A DNA stretch of 31,894 nt from a virus. The notes beneath the pieces were generated by a model. That model was given only the letters and a program-made list of their open reading frames with translations. It ran no database searches and was not told the origin of the DNA. Numbering within the stretch: position 1 is the stretch's first letter; each line of letters opens with the position of its first letter. The position numbers and the translations under genes are program-made. This document shows, in pieces, positions 21,307 to 29,774 of the stretch. Location of the stretch: the IMG/VR virus record IMGVR_UViG_3300017917_000415, positions 1-31,894 of that record, one strand, 5' to 3'.

Positions 21307-22747
21307 AAAACAAATGGAATATACAGTAGACGTACAAAAGTTATTTCTACGTATGATGCTGACCAACGCGGAATTGTATACACGTGTTGCTAACATTATG
21401 AATCCTAGCAACTTTGACAAGTCGCTTAGACCTGTCGTTGAGGCGTTTAAAGAAAGCACAGAAAAGTATAGCACTATCCCAGACCCTCAACTATTAGAAG
21501 CTACCACTGGGGTCAAACTTGAACCTATACCTGAATTGAATGATGGGCACTATGATTGGTTCTTAGATGAATTTGAATCGTTCACACGTAGACAAGAACT
21601 TGAACGTGCTATTTTAACTGCGGCAGATTTACTTGAGAAGGGTGAATTTGATCCTGTTGAAAAGTTAATCAAGGATGCTGTTCAGATTAGCTTACAACGT
21701 GACATGGGTACTGATTACTTTGCAGACCCGGCGGCACGTATCAATAAGTATTTCAATGCAGGTGGTCAAGTATCAACTGGCTGGCCTCAAATGGATAAAT
21801 TATTGTATGGTGGATTCAGTCGTGGTGAATTGAACATCTTTGCTGGTGGTTCAGGCTCAGGTAAGTCACTGGTTATGATGAACATGGCTTTGAATTGGCT
21901 ACAGCAAGGTATGAGTGGTGTGTACATCTCACTGGAACTTTCAGAGGAACTTACAAGTTTGCGTACTGATGCTATGTTAACTAGTATGAGTACTAAGGAA
22001 ATTCGCAAAGCAATTGATGACACTGCGCTTAGAGTTAAAATGGTTGGTAAAAAGTCCGGACAATATCGTGTTAAAGGCATGCCTGCACAGAGTAACGTCA
22101 ATGATATTCGTTCATACTTAAAAGAAGTACAAATTCAAACAGGTATTAAAGTTGACTTTGTAATGGTTGACTATTTGGATCTTGTTATGCCTGTTTCTGT
22201 CAAAGTCAGTCCCAACGATCAGTTTATTAAAGACAAGTATGTAGCAGAAGAATTGCGTAACTTGGCCAAAGAACTAGGAATCTTGTTAGTTACTGCATCT
22301 CAGTTGAATCGTACAGCGGTTGATGAAATTGAATTTGACCACAGTCACATCGCAGGTGGTATCAGTAAGATTAACACAGCGGATAACGTGTTCGGTATCT
22401 TTACAAGTCGCAGTATGCGTGAGCGTGGTAAGTATCAACTTCAGTGTATGAAAAGTCGTAGTTCTACTGGTGTCGGGCAGAAAATTGACTTGGAATACAA
22501 CATTGAAACCATGCGTATCACAGACGAGGATCCTGACGGATATGCAGAGCAACAAGCAAAATATGCCCCGAAACCTGCTCCTAACGATATTATGAGCAGA
22601 ATTAAGGCGCAAACTGTAATTTCACACACAATGGACCCTATCATTGACCAGACAACAGGGGAAATTTTAGAGCCTGTGGCCAAGAAAGTCGTAGCAGACG
22701 TTCGCGGATCCAAGCTTAAAGCTATGCTTAATGACTTAAGTAAATAA
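21284..22747 (+). CDS. 41: DnaB-type replicative helicase, T4 gp41-like
   Basis: A 487-residue RecA-fold hexameric helicase (T4 gp41 475). Walker A is GGSGSGKS at 188-195, followed by YISLELSEE (a motif H1a-like ELS), Walker B at VDFVMVDYLDLV, and ASQLNR plus a MKSRSSTGVG region near the end (the Arg finger side). The N-terminal ~150 residues are the helical domain. It starts at TTG 21284, preceded by AAAGGAAG, which overlaps the primase 3' end by 23 bases. It drives fork unwinding in 5'-3' direction with the gp61 primase. Confidence 0.93.
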   Translation: MANKTASKKQMEYTVDVQKLFLRMMLTNAELYTRVANIMNPSNFDKSLRPVVEAFKESTEKYSTIPDPQLLEATTGVKLEPIPELNDGHYDWFLDEFESFTRRQELERAILTAADLLEKGEFDPVEKLIKDAVQISLQRDMGTDYFADPAARINKYFNAGGQVSTGWPQMDKLLYGGFSRGELNIFAGGSGSGKSLVMMNMALNWLQQGMSGVYISLELSEELTSLRTDAMLTSMSTKEIRKAIDDTALRVKMVGKKSGQYRVKGMPAQSNVNDIRSYLKEVQIQTGIKVDFVMVDYLDLVMPVSVKVSPNDQFIKDKYVAEELRNLAKELGILLVTASQLNRTAVDEIEFDHSHIAGGISKINTADNVFGIFTSRSMRERGKYQLQCMKSRSSTGVGQKIDLEYNIETMRITDEDPDGYAEQQAKYAPKPAPNDIMSRIKAQTVISHTMDPIIDQTTGEILEPVAKKVVADVRGSKLKAMLNDLSK

Positions 22748-22760
22748 TTATCTACCAAAG

Positions 22761-22768
22761 ACTAAATA
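22761..22768 (+). promoter_or_regulatory. Late promoter (gene at 22786)
   Basis: ACTAAATA in the gap after the helicase gene. The expected start near 22775 leaves about 11 bases to the ATG. Confidence 0.6.
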
Positions 22769-22785
22769 CTATTAGGATAGATATT

Positions 22786-23025
22786 ATGCAAAAACAAACT
22801 CGCAGTCTATTGCAGGAACTAGAAGCTATTGGCAATAATCGTGATACAACTCACATTATTGAGAACCGAGCCCATAACATTATTACTAGTGCTATTAATC
22901 TACTTGAAATGATTAACAAGAACTACAATGAGGAACAGGCTCAGTTGTTAGAGAAAAAGCTCCTAAGTGCTATTAAAAGCAGAGACCAGTCTCGTTTTTC
23001 TAAGTCATTAAGGAAAAAACCGTGA
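22786..23025 (+). CDS. Small late protein, all-helical (79 aa)
   Basis: A short helical protein (MQKQTRSLLQELEAIG, HIIENRAHNIITSAINLLEMI) with a basic end. It resembles small late proteins that precede head-related genes in other T4-like phages, but no function is known to me. Late promoter immediately upstream; the next gene overlaps it by four bases (GTGA). Confidence 0.7.
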   Translation: MQKQTRSLLQELEAIGNNRDTTHIIENRAHNIITSAINLLEMINKNYNEEQAQLLEKKLLSAIKSRDQSRFSKSLRKKP

Positions 23026-24509
23026 AGTTAACAGATTTGAAAAAAATAAAAGAAAATACAGACCGTGTAGATGAACTAGCGTTGAATCAAGTAATTGGTG
23101 ACTATGGTGCAGCTGCCGCTAAACAATTAGGAAACAGACTATTAGGTCGCGGAGAAGGCGCATTATCTATCAAAGATAAAATGGCCAAAACTAAATTCAT
23201 ACAAGACTTCGTGGGCCGTGCTTCAACTGCTTTAGATAGTGCGGTATCAAGTGGATTAGTTGATCCTGACTTAGGCGGACCTGCTCCAGCAGCAGCTCCT
23301 GCAAGTCCTGCTGCACCCACTGCTCCGGCAGCAAGTTCTCCGTCTACACCGGCAAGCCCTGCCGCTCCTGCAGCTGCCGCGCCTGCAGCAGCCGCTCCTG
23401 CAAAAGCTGGAATGGGAGTTGGTCAAAAGGCTGCGGCTGCGGCTATGGGTCAACGACAGACCAACCAGAATTTAAACAACTACGTTCAAGGTGCAGCAAA
23501 AGCATTGAATGCTGCAACTGACAAGAATCAAAAGATACAATTAACTAAAGAACTAGTCAATTTCATGGCTGATCGTAAGGATTATCCTGAGTGGGGTAAT
23601 GCTGTATCTACTGTTCAGCAAGTAATTAAGAAGGGCAATGTAGATCCTAATTTTGCAAATGCTGCAATGGCTAAATTAAAAGCAGGTCAAACAATGGCTG
23701 AGTCATGGCAGATGTATTGGATCAATAAGCTATTAGAAGCAGTAGATTTGTCTTGGGAAGATTTAGGACTAACCGTTCTTCACGAATCAAAGAACGGTAC
23801 TTATGCAATCGTAGAAAGTAAATTTCAAAAATTAAACACAATTTTTGAAAGTATCATTAGCGAAGCAGAAGCTGAAAGCATTCAGAGTTGGTTTAAGCGT
23901 TGGTTAAATCAGTATATGAAGGGTGTAGATTTGTCTGATCCTAAAACTGCTGCACAAATTGACCAATACGTTGATGCTATTCAACAAACTTACAGAAAAG
24001 ATAAGGGAAAGGCTGCATTGAATCAATTGGCAAATGCTGCATTCTCATTGTCTTATAGCAATAAGGGAACCCCGGGTGCATTGGGTGCTACTGCAGGTAA
24101 AGCAGCCGAACCCGCTGACACTGGATCAGCAGGTGGTCCTCTAGCTAGAATGGCAGCTAAAGCGGGAGGTCCTGCTACCAGCGGTGCTACAGAGCCGGCT
24201 GATGCAACTGCTGCAAGTAGTCCAATAGCTAGAATGGCAGGTGCATCAAGTGCATCAAGTGCTCAAAACTCTAATGAATTAATTACAGTCGCAAAAGATG
24301 CATTGCAGAAGTTACAGAAGGTTGACCCGGCTGCATACTCTGCTTTCGTTAAAGAGTTAACTTCTCCTAAGGCGCCGGCTGCGTCCGCAGCTCCTAGTGC
24401 TCCGGCAGCAAAACCAAGAACTCCGTTTAGAGCACCCACGAAGGCTCCTGTTGCTAAACCAACAGTAACAGCAGAAAGCAAAAAGATTAAACCATTTAAG
24501 AAATGGTAA
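23022..24509 (+). CDS. Late structural-type protein with Ala/Pro-rich linkers (495 aa)
   Basis: Starts at GTG 23022 after AAGGAAAA. The domain order is: a helical N-terminus (~1-80); a Pro/Ala low-complexity linker (~85-130); a helical middle with KYDYPEWGN-type repeats (RKDYPEWGNAVSTVQQVI); a second helical domain around WFKRWLNQYMKGVDLSDP; an Ala/Gly/Thr-rich linker with two SPIARMAG/GPLARMAA segments (internal duplication); and a Pro/Ala/Lys-rich basic tail. Such beads-on-linker layouts suit internal head or scaffold-type proteins, but the role is inferred. Confidence 0.75.
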   Translation: MKLTDLKKIKENTDRVDELALNQVIGDYGAAAAKQLGNRLLGRGEGALSIKDKMAKTKFIQDFVGRASTALDSAVSSGLVDPDLGGPAPAAAPASPAAPTAPAASSPSTPASPAAPAAAAPAAAAPAKAGMGVGQKAAAAAMGQRQTNQNLNNYVQGAAKALNAATDKNQKIQLTKELVNFMADRKDYPEWGNAVSTVQQVIKKGNVDPNFANAAMAKLKAGQTMAESWQMYWINKLLEAVDLSWEDLGLTVLHESKNGTYAIVESKFQKLNTIFESIISEAEAESIQSWFKRWLNQYMKGVDLSDPKTAAQIDQYVDAIQQTYRKDKGKAALNQLANAAFSLSYSNKGTPGALGATAGKAAEPADTGSAGGPLARMAAKAGGPATSGATEPADATAASSPIARMAGASSASSAQNSNELITVAKDALQKLQKVDPAAYSAFVKELTSPKAPAASAAPSAPAAKPRTPFRAPTKAPVAKPTVTAESKKIKPFKKW

Positions 24510-24511
24510 TT

Positions 24512-25711
24512 ATGAACCTATCAGAATCGTTAGCATTTTTAAAGAACAAGCTTGATAGCATAGACGTAATTACGGAAGCTAAGGGCCACTTAGATCACCC
24601 TGAAGATTTGATATTTTTAGACGGATCACAGGGTGGTTCCCGAGCAATTCAAGCTATCGTTGATACTGTTAAAAATCCAGCTACTGTAACTATTAAATGG
24701 GACGGCTATCCTGCGTTGATTTTTGGCCGTGGAACTAATGGCAAGTTCAGTATCATGGACAAGCATATGTTCAACAAGAAAGACGGCTCAGGACGTAATG
24801 TATACAGTCCTGAAATGTTCGTGCAATACGATATGGCTAGAGGTGTCAACCGTGAAGGTCTTCATAGACTAATACAAAACATTTGGCCAGGTTTAGAAAA
24901 AGCTGATAAAGGCAAGGGCTACTATTGGGGAGACCTATTATTCAGTGAACCTTTAGAAGAAAAGCATGGAGTATACTCATTCAGAGCTAACCCCAACGGC
25001 ATTACATATAACGTAGATGCAAACAGCGAAGTTGGTAAGTTCTTGGGTGGAAAGACTGCAGGTATTGTAGTACATCAATTTATTCCGCCTGACGCTGCAA
25101 CAACTGATGAAGCTACTCCTTTACCGGGGACAATAGGATCGTTGAAGAACAACAGCGATGTTGCGATTGTGCCGGCAAAGATGCCGATCACACCTAAGCT
25201 TAAACTAAACGCTGACTTAGTACGTGCTGCAAAACAAAGCTTAAGAGAAAACGGCAAAAAAATTGATGAGTTTTTTGCTAAGGCTCCTCAAGCTAAAGGC
25301 CCGTTCATCATGTTGTTCACAACATATATCAACAAAAGAATTGTATCTGGAAATTTAAACAACTTAGTTGACGGTTTCTTAGAATACATCGGCACTCGTA
25401 ACATGTCAGATGCACTACGAGGAAAGCTTTTAGGTTATGATACAGTTGACCCCAAGACAAACAAAACAGTACATACCCCTGGATATCTAGACGGTAACAA
25501 GTCAATACTAACTGCAATATTCCAGACGTGGATTGATATCTACAATCTGAAAATGAACATAGTTGAGCAATTGAACAAGGCGGCAGAATCTAGTCCTGTT
25601 AGAGGCTTCTTGCAAGATGGTACTCAGACCCAAGAAGGCTTTGTGTCTAATGGCTTGAAGTTTGTAGACAGAATGGGCTTTAGTCGCCAAAACTTAGCCG
25701 GTCAACGCTGA
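24512..25711 (+). CDS. Ligase-like nucleotidyltransferase-fold protein (DUF6267-like, 399 aa)
   Basis: It contains IKWDGYPALIFGRG with K62-W63-D64-G65, the nucleotidyl-lysine motif KxDG of the DNA/RNA ligase and capping enzyme superfamily, then SIMDKHMFNKKDGSGR and a YYWGDLLF strand that could supply motifs III/IIIa. The rest resembles a DUF6267-type phage family found near late genes of T4-like phages; catalysis of ligation is not proven. ATG 24503, nine bases upstream, is an alternative start inside the previous gene. Confidence 0.75.
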   Translation: MNLSESLAFLKNKLDSIDVITEAKGHLDHPEDLIFLDGSQGGSRAIQAIVDTVKNPATVTIKWDGYPALIFGRGTNGKFSIMDKHMFNKKDGSGRNVYSPEMFVQYDMARGVNREGLHRLIQNIWPGLEKADKGKGYYWGDLLFSEPLEEKHGVYSFRANPNGITYNVDANSEVGKFLGGKTAGIVVHQFIPPDAATTDEATPLPGTIGSLKNNSDVAIVPAKMPITPKLKLNADLVRAAKQSLRENGKKIDEFFAKAPQAKGPFIMLFTTYINKRIVSGNLNNLVDGFLEYIGTRNMSDALRGKLLGYDTVDPKTNKTVHTPGYLDGNKSILTAIFQTWIDIYNLKMNIVEQLNKAAESSPVRGFLQDGTQTQEGFVSNGLKFVDRMGFSRQNLAGQR

Positions 25712-25747
25712 TTTTTACACCCAAAACCAGCATTTTTTTGTGCCAGG

Positions 25748-25755
25748 CATAAATA
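25748..25755 (+). promoter_or_regulatory. Late promoter (gene at 25801)
   Basis: CATAAATA. The leader of about 39 bases is the longest of the late set and ends with a strong AAAGGA, which suggests high expression. Confidence 0.7.
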
Positions 25756-25800
25756 AGTATATGAATCTATAGGATTCAAACTACTTAAAGGAATTTTATC

Positions 25801-26166
25801 ATGGCACAATTTACAAGAGTTAACGGTGACTACTTACCAGTTATTAACTATGACGCAGACTCATACACAAACTCTGGCGTTAACGCAGTTACATCTGGCG
25901 CAACTGTTCAACCACAAGGTCCTAAGTTGGACTTCTTCACAATCACTTTCACAGGTGCATTGACAACAACTCAGTTGAACACAGCTATCCAGACAATTCA
26001 ACAATTAGCTACAATCTATATCTATGAGTACACAGACGCTTCTGATGACACATTAGCTGTTGCTGTATACCCAGTTGGTGCATGGGACACTACATCCCTA
26101 GACACAGCTTTAACTGCTGCTGTTGAAGGTTGTACAGTTGCTGCTTCTGCAACATTCACAGGTTAA
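25801..26166 (+). CDS. Small abundant-type virion protein (121 aa)
   Basis: Thr/Ala/Val-rich, low in charge, mostly beta: MAQFTRVNGDYLPVINYDADSY, then repeated T-A-L-x-T segments. It has the best late promoter and ribosome-binding site in the window and its own terminator, and a Thr/Ala-biased codon choice, all expected of a highly expressed capsid decoration or tail protein. I cannot place it more precisely. Confidence 0.75.
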   Translation: MAQFTRVNGDYLPVINYDADSYTNSGVNAVTSGATVQPQGPKLDFFTITFTGALTTTQLNTAIQTIQQLATIYIYEYTDASDDTLAVAVYPVGAWDTTSLDTALTAAVEGCTVAASATFTG

Positions 26167-26184
26167 TCTTAAATTAATCAAAAT

Positions 26185-26212
26185 AACCCGAGATTTATTC
26201 TCGGGTTTTTTT
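26185..26212 (+). terminator. Rho-independent terminator
   Basis: AACCCGAGA (26185-26193) pairs with TCTCGGGTT (26199-26207) around a TTTAT loop, followed by a T-run to 26212. It isolates the highly expressed gene at 25801 from the next late promoter. Confidence 0.9.
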
Positions 26213-26217
26213 ACCTC

Positions 26218-26225
26218 TCTAAATA
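26218..26225 (+). promoter_or_regulatory. Late promoter (gene at 26227)
   Basis: TCTAAATA lies almost against the start codons ATG 26227/26230. A start seven bases after the box would be at or beyond the first ATG, so either the second ATG is used on a leaderless message or transcription enters from another promoter. Confidence 0.5.
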
Positions 26226-26226
26226 G

Positions 26227-26688
26227 ATGATGAGTTTTACTTTGTCATGTTACACGTTGTTTGATATTACCCCTACTGGAGTAACTCAACGCACCAAACC
26301 AGAACCTGATGAAGACCTTAATAAATGGATGCATAAGAGAAACACTCAATGCAACTTTGATACTATCATACAAGCAATATCTTTACGTTCACAGCCCGAT
26401 CTAACATCTGCGGTAGAATGTATTCAAATAAGATTTGATGAATTCACTGATTTTGGATTTTTGTTTGAGCAAGAAGATAGTGAAACATATTCCTGCTGGA
26501 AGTTTGATTTTGAGATACAACATGCAAGTGTATTCAGTGATGGAATTACTGAATTAGGAGCATTGTATGCTGATTGTGATGGGGTACCCATGATTAAGTG
26601 CGGCACTGAATGGTCTAAGTTACCCTCGTTTTTAGATACCAGTTCTGAACTACGTAACATATATTTTAAGGTGGTACTAAATGATTGA
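26227..26688 (+). CDS. Conserved late protein, unknown (153 aa)
   Basis: Starts MMSFTLSCYTLFDITPTGV. It has a mixed alpha/beta chain with ISLRSQPD and a Phe-rich EFTDFGFLFEQED middle. I associate this start pattern with late genes of other T4-like phages of unknown function. The ribosome-binding AAGGTGG for the next gene is inside its last codons. Confidence 0.7.
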   Translation: MMSFTLSCYTLFDITPTGVTQRTKPEPDEDLNKWMHKRNTQCNFDTIIQAISLRSQPDLTSAVECIQIRFDEFTDFGFLFEQEDSETYSCWKFDFEIQHASVFSDGITELGALYADCDGVPMIKCGTEWSKLPSFLDTSSELRNIYFKVVLND

Positions 26689-27154
26689 TGCCAAAGCAAT
26701 AGAAAAAATAGAAAAGTTCATCCCTAAGTCTTATGTACAGGATTTACAGAACATCATTGTTTATCAAAATGAAGATGGTTCTTATGAACTGTTTAACAAA
26801 TACAAGATCGTAAAGAGTAAGAACAACAGTTACATGGTTTACGTATGGGATGCTAACCCTATACCATTCTATTCGTTGAAAAATGCAGTGGCTTGGTGTA
26901 CATATGACAAAAGAAACCGAATCCTAGACGCTGAACGAATATACTATCTAGATTCTGGATTAATGAGAGTTGATGCTATGATAGAACAGCATCAAAGACT
27001 AGCTAAAAAATCAGCTACATCTGATACTAAACTGATTTACTTAGCAAAGTTGACAGAAGAAAAGCTACGAAAAAAACAAATGGCTGCGGAAATGAGTCGC
27101 TATGTGTATCAATCAATGCTTTGGCAAACCAAGCAATTTGCCAGAAAACCCTAA
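26681..27154 (+). CDS. Late protein, unknown (157 aa)
   Basis: An N-terminal helix (AKAIEKIEKFIP) is followed by a beta hairpin region (ELFNKYKIVKSKNNSYMVYVW), a short LKNAVAWCTYDKRNRI motif, and a C-terminal basic helix rich in Lys, Gln and Met. No catalytic motif. Translation starts after AAGGTGG, overlapping the previous gene by eight bases. Confidence 0.7.
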   Translation: MIDAKAIEKIEKFIPKSYVQDLQNIIVYQNEDGSYELFNKYKIVKSKNNSYMVYVWDANPIPFYSLKNAVAWCTYDKRNRILDAERIYYLDSGLMRVDAMIEQHQRLAKKSATSDTKLIYLAKLTEEKLRKKQMAAEMSRYVYQSMLWQTKQFARKP

Positions 27155-27169
27155 CAATAATACAAAAAA

Positions 27170-27177
27170 GATAAATA
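27170..27177 (+). promoter_or_regulatory. Late promoter (gene at 27202)
   Basis: GATAAATA in the 47-base gap. The predicted leader is about 18 bases. Confidence 0.65.
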
Positions 27178-27201
27178 CTAGATATTAGTCTGGAACCAAC
27201 T

Positions 27202-27930
27202 ATGAAATTAAACGAACTTGATTACAACCCCATTTTAAATGCTCAAAAGGCTTTAAGTGAACAATATGAACTTCCCTTCAATGTAGAAGGAATGTCATTG
27301 ACCTCCACAAAAGCAATGCTACAAAAAGTGCGCGGATTGATTAGCGAAACTAAGCAGTCCCCTGATTTTTATAGCAAGCAAACAAGCCCTGCATACATGA
27401 AAATGGTCTTTATGGAACAAGCACTTGCATATCATTTTAATGATTTGCGTAGCAGACCTCAGCCTCGCATCGTTATAGAAAACGAAGAAGTTGAAAAGTC
27501 TCAAGTTGTCTTGGCTGCACAAGATATGGTTGACTCTGTACAGAAGATGTTAGAAGAAGTAGGACAGATGCAAGTTAAAGAATTGCCTGCTCTAGTTTCT
27601 AGCATTGAATCTGAAATCGGTGTTACTGAAGCACAACAATATGACCAAGAAGTATCTGCATCTCTTGACGCATTAAGCGCATCACTAAAAGAAGCGTTTG
27701 CTGCATTAAAGGGTGCGTTAGGTACAGTCACTGGTCAAGGTGGTGCTGACTTTGGTGTAGGTGCTCCTGAAGCCGATGCTGAAATGGGTGCTGAAGCTGG
27801 CGCTGAAATGGGTGCTGACTTAGGTGCTGAAGCTGGCGCTGAAATGGGTGCTGACTTAGGCGCTGAAGAACTTCCTGCAGAAGAACCAGAAGCTGAACCA
27901 GTAGCTGGCGCAGGCAGAGCAAAGAGATAA
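27202..27930 (+). CDS. Late scaffold/structural-type protein with acidic Gly/Ala repeat tail (242 aa)
   Basis: Residues 1-95 are globular-helical; 95-180 form long helices (SQVVLAAQDMVDSVQKMLEEVG, SLDALSASLKEAFAAL); the tail from about 190 repeats Ala-Glu-x-Gly-Ala with Met/Asp/Leu (see the 36-base tandem repeat) and ends with a basic GRAKR. An elongated helical body and low-complexity acidic tail suit a scaffold or core protein; the function is inferred from composition and late position. Confidence 0.7.
   Translation: MKLNELDYNPILNAQKALSEQYELPFNVEGMSLTSTKAMLQKVRGLISETKQSPDFYSKQTSPAYMKMVFMEQALAYHFNDLRSRPQPRIVIENEEVEKSQVVLAAQDMVDSVQKMLEEVGQMQVKELPALVSSIESEIGVTEAQQYDQEVSASLDALSASLKEAFAALKGALGTVTGQGGADFGVGAPEADAEMGAEAGAEMGADLGAEAGAEMGADLGAEELPAEEPEAEPVAGAGRAKR
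27787..27858 (+). repeat. 36-base tandem repeat, two perfect copies
   Basis: Copies at 27787-27822 and 27823-27858 are identical, with degenerate partial copies on both sides (about 27760-27875). It encodes 12-residue units of the form G-A-E-A-G-A-E-M-G-A-D-L. In-frame, so copy number can change without breaking the gene. Confidence 0.9.
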
Positions 27931-28259
27931 TGCGTCTTTACGAGTTTGATGGTCCTGATCCACTGTTGGCAAAAATTGTAACAGTGAGCGATCAACTTAA
28001 ATCTTTGGTGGACAAGGGTTCCGCCAAAGATTGGACCGTAGACCAACTCATGTCATATTTTCAAAAATATGATGTATCTCTTGATAAAAAAGACCTTTAC
28101 AATATGATTAAGAAACCACCATTGAAGGATGTTATTTCTAACATTCAAGGTGATAAAGTTATATTCAAAGGCAAAGAAGACCCGGTATCGCCTGATACAG
28201 ATGACAGCCAAAAGGTTGTCAAATCAATGGCTGACAAAGCCGCACAAAAAATAGCATAA
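27930..28259 (+). CDS. Small late protein, unknown (109 aa)
   Basis: TAATG overlap with the previous gene. MRLYEFDGPDPLLAKIVTVSDQLKSLV, a helical region (DQLMSYFQKYDV), then IKKPPLKDVISNI and a Lys/Asp-rich tail. The layout suggests a small helical DNA- or protein-binding virion protein, but I do not recognise it. Confidence 0.7.
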   Translation: MRLYEFDGPDPLLAKIVTVSDQLKSLVDKGSAKDWTVDQLMSYFQKYDVSLDKKDLYNMIKKPPLKDVISNIQGDKVIFKGKEDPVSPDTDDSQKVVKSMADKAAQKIA

Positions 28260-28260
28260 A

Positions 28261-29025
28261 TTGGAAATCACACATTTAGTAGTCAACGGCTGTAGTTGGA
28301 CTTATTGCCAAGGCCTTGAGCATCCCGAACGTGACGGTTGGCCCGCATTATTAGCAAAAAAGCTAGGTGTAAAGGTCGTGAACTTAGCTGTTCGTGGTTG
28401 CGGGAATGACAGCATCAACAGAAGAACACATGAGTATGTGTACGAAAATCTTCCCTCTAATAGCAAACCATTCTTTGTAATAGCGTGGAGTCAATATTGG
28501 AGAAGAGAAGCATGGCAGAACGAGTTTTTGGGTTGCAAAGATTACAATGACTATGCTCCTGTCAGTTTTCCAGGTGACTCACCGCAAACCAATCTAGAAC
28601 GTGCTCTATTAGACAACTGGAGCTACTTAGATTTCTACAGAAAAACGTATCTTTTCAAACTGTCTTTAATGAACTTATTTAAAGTACATGATATACCGTA
28701 TTTTATGACAGACTATGCATCGCCCAATCATGAAGACGGGCCTGTCATTGAAACGATACGCAATAGATTTCCTAACTTAGTTAATACAGTTACTAACAAC
28801 CCCAATGAGTTAACACCCTTTCATATACTCACTAAAGATTATCCTGCACTGCCCTGCGGACATGATGATCTAGAAGCACAGGTTGTTCTAGCAGACTATA
28901 CGTATAATGAAATCGTAAAGCGTTATCAAAAGCCCAATGTTATTCAGGGTGACTTCCTAACACTAGACAATTTTAAAATATCAGAAAACCCCGACACTAG
29001 AGACAATCAAACTGTTTGGCGTTAA
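28261..29025 (+). CDS. SGNH/GDSL hydrolase-like protein (254 aa)
   Basis: A first strand leads into NGCSWTYCQG, with S12 in the position of the SGNH nucleophile; NLAVRGCGNDSINRR supplies the Gly and Asn blocks (GND), and PCGHDDLEAQVVLADY contains H201 in the position of the catalytic His. The Asp three residues before His, usual in this family, is not seen, so activity is uncertain. It starts at TTG 28261, the only possible start, since an in-frame stop is just upstream and the first strand begins three codons later. Phage members may modify glycans or tail-associated esters; no substrate is indicated. Confidence 0.65.
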   Translation: MEITHLVVNGCSWTYCQGLEHPERDGWPALLAKKLGVKVVNLAVRGCGNDSINRRTHEYVYENLPSNSKPFFVIAWSQYWRREAWQNEFLGCKDYNDYAPVSFPGDSPQTNLERALLDNWSYLDFYRKTYLFKLSLMNLFKVHDIPYFMTDYASPNHEDGPVIETIRNRFPNLVNTVTNNPNELTPFHILTKDYPALPCGHDDLEAQVVLADYTYNEIVKRYQKPNVIQGDFLTLDNFKISENPDTRDNQTVWR

Positions 29026-29034
29026 CCATAATCG

Positions 29035-29063
29035 TTGCAATCTTTGAAGCATAACGTTATAAT
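29035..29063 (+). promoter_or_regulatory. Promoter predicting a leaderless mRNA (nuclease gene)
   Basis: TTGCAA (29035-29040), a 17-base spacer and TATAAT (29058-29063); six bases later ATG 29070, with no Shine-Dalgarno. An early-type promoter inside an otherwise late region. Confidence 0.7.
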
Positions 29064-29069
29064 TCATAG

Positions 29070-29756
29070 ATGTATATTCCAGACAAATATAATTATGTAC
29101 CTATGCAGAGGGTTGAGATAGACGGTAAACGTAGATATGCAACCCCCGATGGTGAAAAACTCCCTAGCGTTACTACTATCTTAGACGCAACTAAACCCGA
29201 AGAAGCTAAGAAAGCACTTAACGAGTGGCGCAAAAGAATGGGCCCTGTACGAGCCCAACAGATCACCACAGAAGCAGCAGGTCGTGGTACACGAATGCAC
29301 AAGTGGCTTGAAGATTATGTTAAGACTGGACAAATAGGTACTCCGGGATCTAATCCATACAGCATTCAAAGCCACAAAATGGCATCAACCATCATTTATG
29401 AAGGGCTTAGTAAATGTAATGAATATTGGGGCACAGAAGTTCCCCTTTACTTTCCTAAAGTATATGCCGGAACAACTGACTTAGTTGGCGTTCATGATGG
29501 TTCTCCTGCTATCATGGATCACAAGCAAGCTAACAAGCTAAAGAAGAAAGAATGGATTAGTGATTACTTTATCCAGTTAGCCGCATATGCAAATGCACAT
29601 AACGAAGTTCATGGTACAGACATTCGTAAGGGTGTGATTTTTATGTGTACCGCAGACAATATCTATCAAGAATTCATCATTGAGGGTTCTGAATTTGACC
29701 ACTGGACTAATGAGTGGTTTAAGCGAGTAGAACAGTACTACATGCAATTCATCTGA
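29070..29756 (+). CDS. PD-(D/E)XK exonuclease, RecB/Cas4-like (228 aa)
   Basis: The nuclease core has the expected order: GTRMHKWLEDY with H77, AGTTDLVG with D137, AIMDHKQ with D150-x-K152, and FIQLAAYA with Q169 and Y173. That is the RecB-type set (motif I His, II Asp, III DxK, IV QxxxY). Such nucleases process DNA ends for recombination or packaging in T4-like phages. The gene stands alone behind an early-type promoter, between late genes. Confidence 0.88.
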   Translation: MYIPDKYNYVPMQRVEIDGKRRYATPDGEKLPSVTTILDATKPEEAKKALNEWRKRMGPVRAQQITTEAAGRGTRMHKWLEDYVKTGQIGTPGSNPYSIQSHKMASTIIYEGLSKCNEYWGTEVPLYFPKVYAGTTDLVGVHDGSPAIMDHKQANKLKKKEWISDYFIQLAAYANAHNEVHGTDIRKGVIFMCTADNIYQEFIIEGSEFDHWTNEWFKRVEQYYMQFI

Positions 29757-29774
29757 CGTTATGGTCGGGTTTAT

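Noticed and set aside
27728-27922. Gln/Leu-rich minus-strand frame
   Set aside because: It is the complement of the GCTGAA-type acidic repeat tail of the late protein at 27202.
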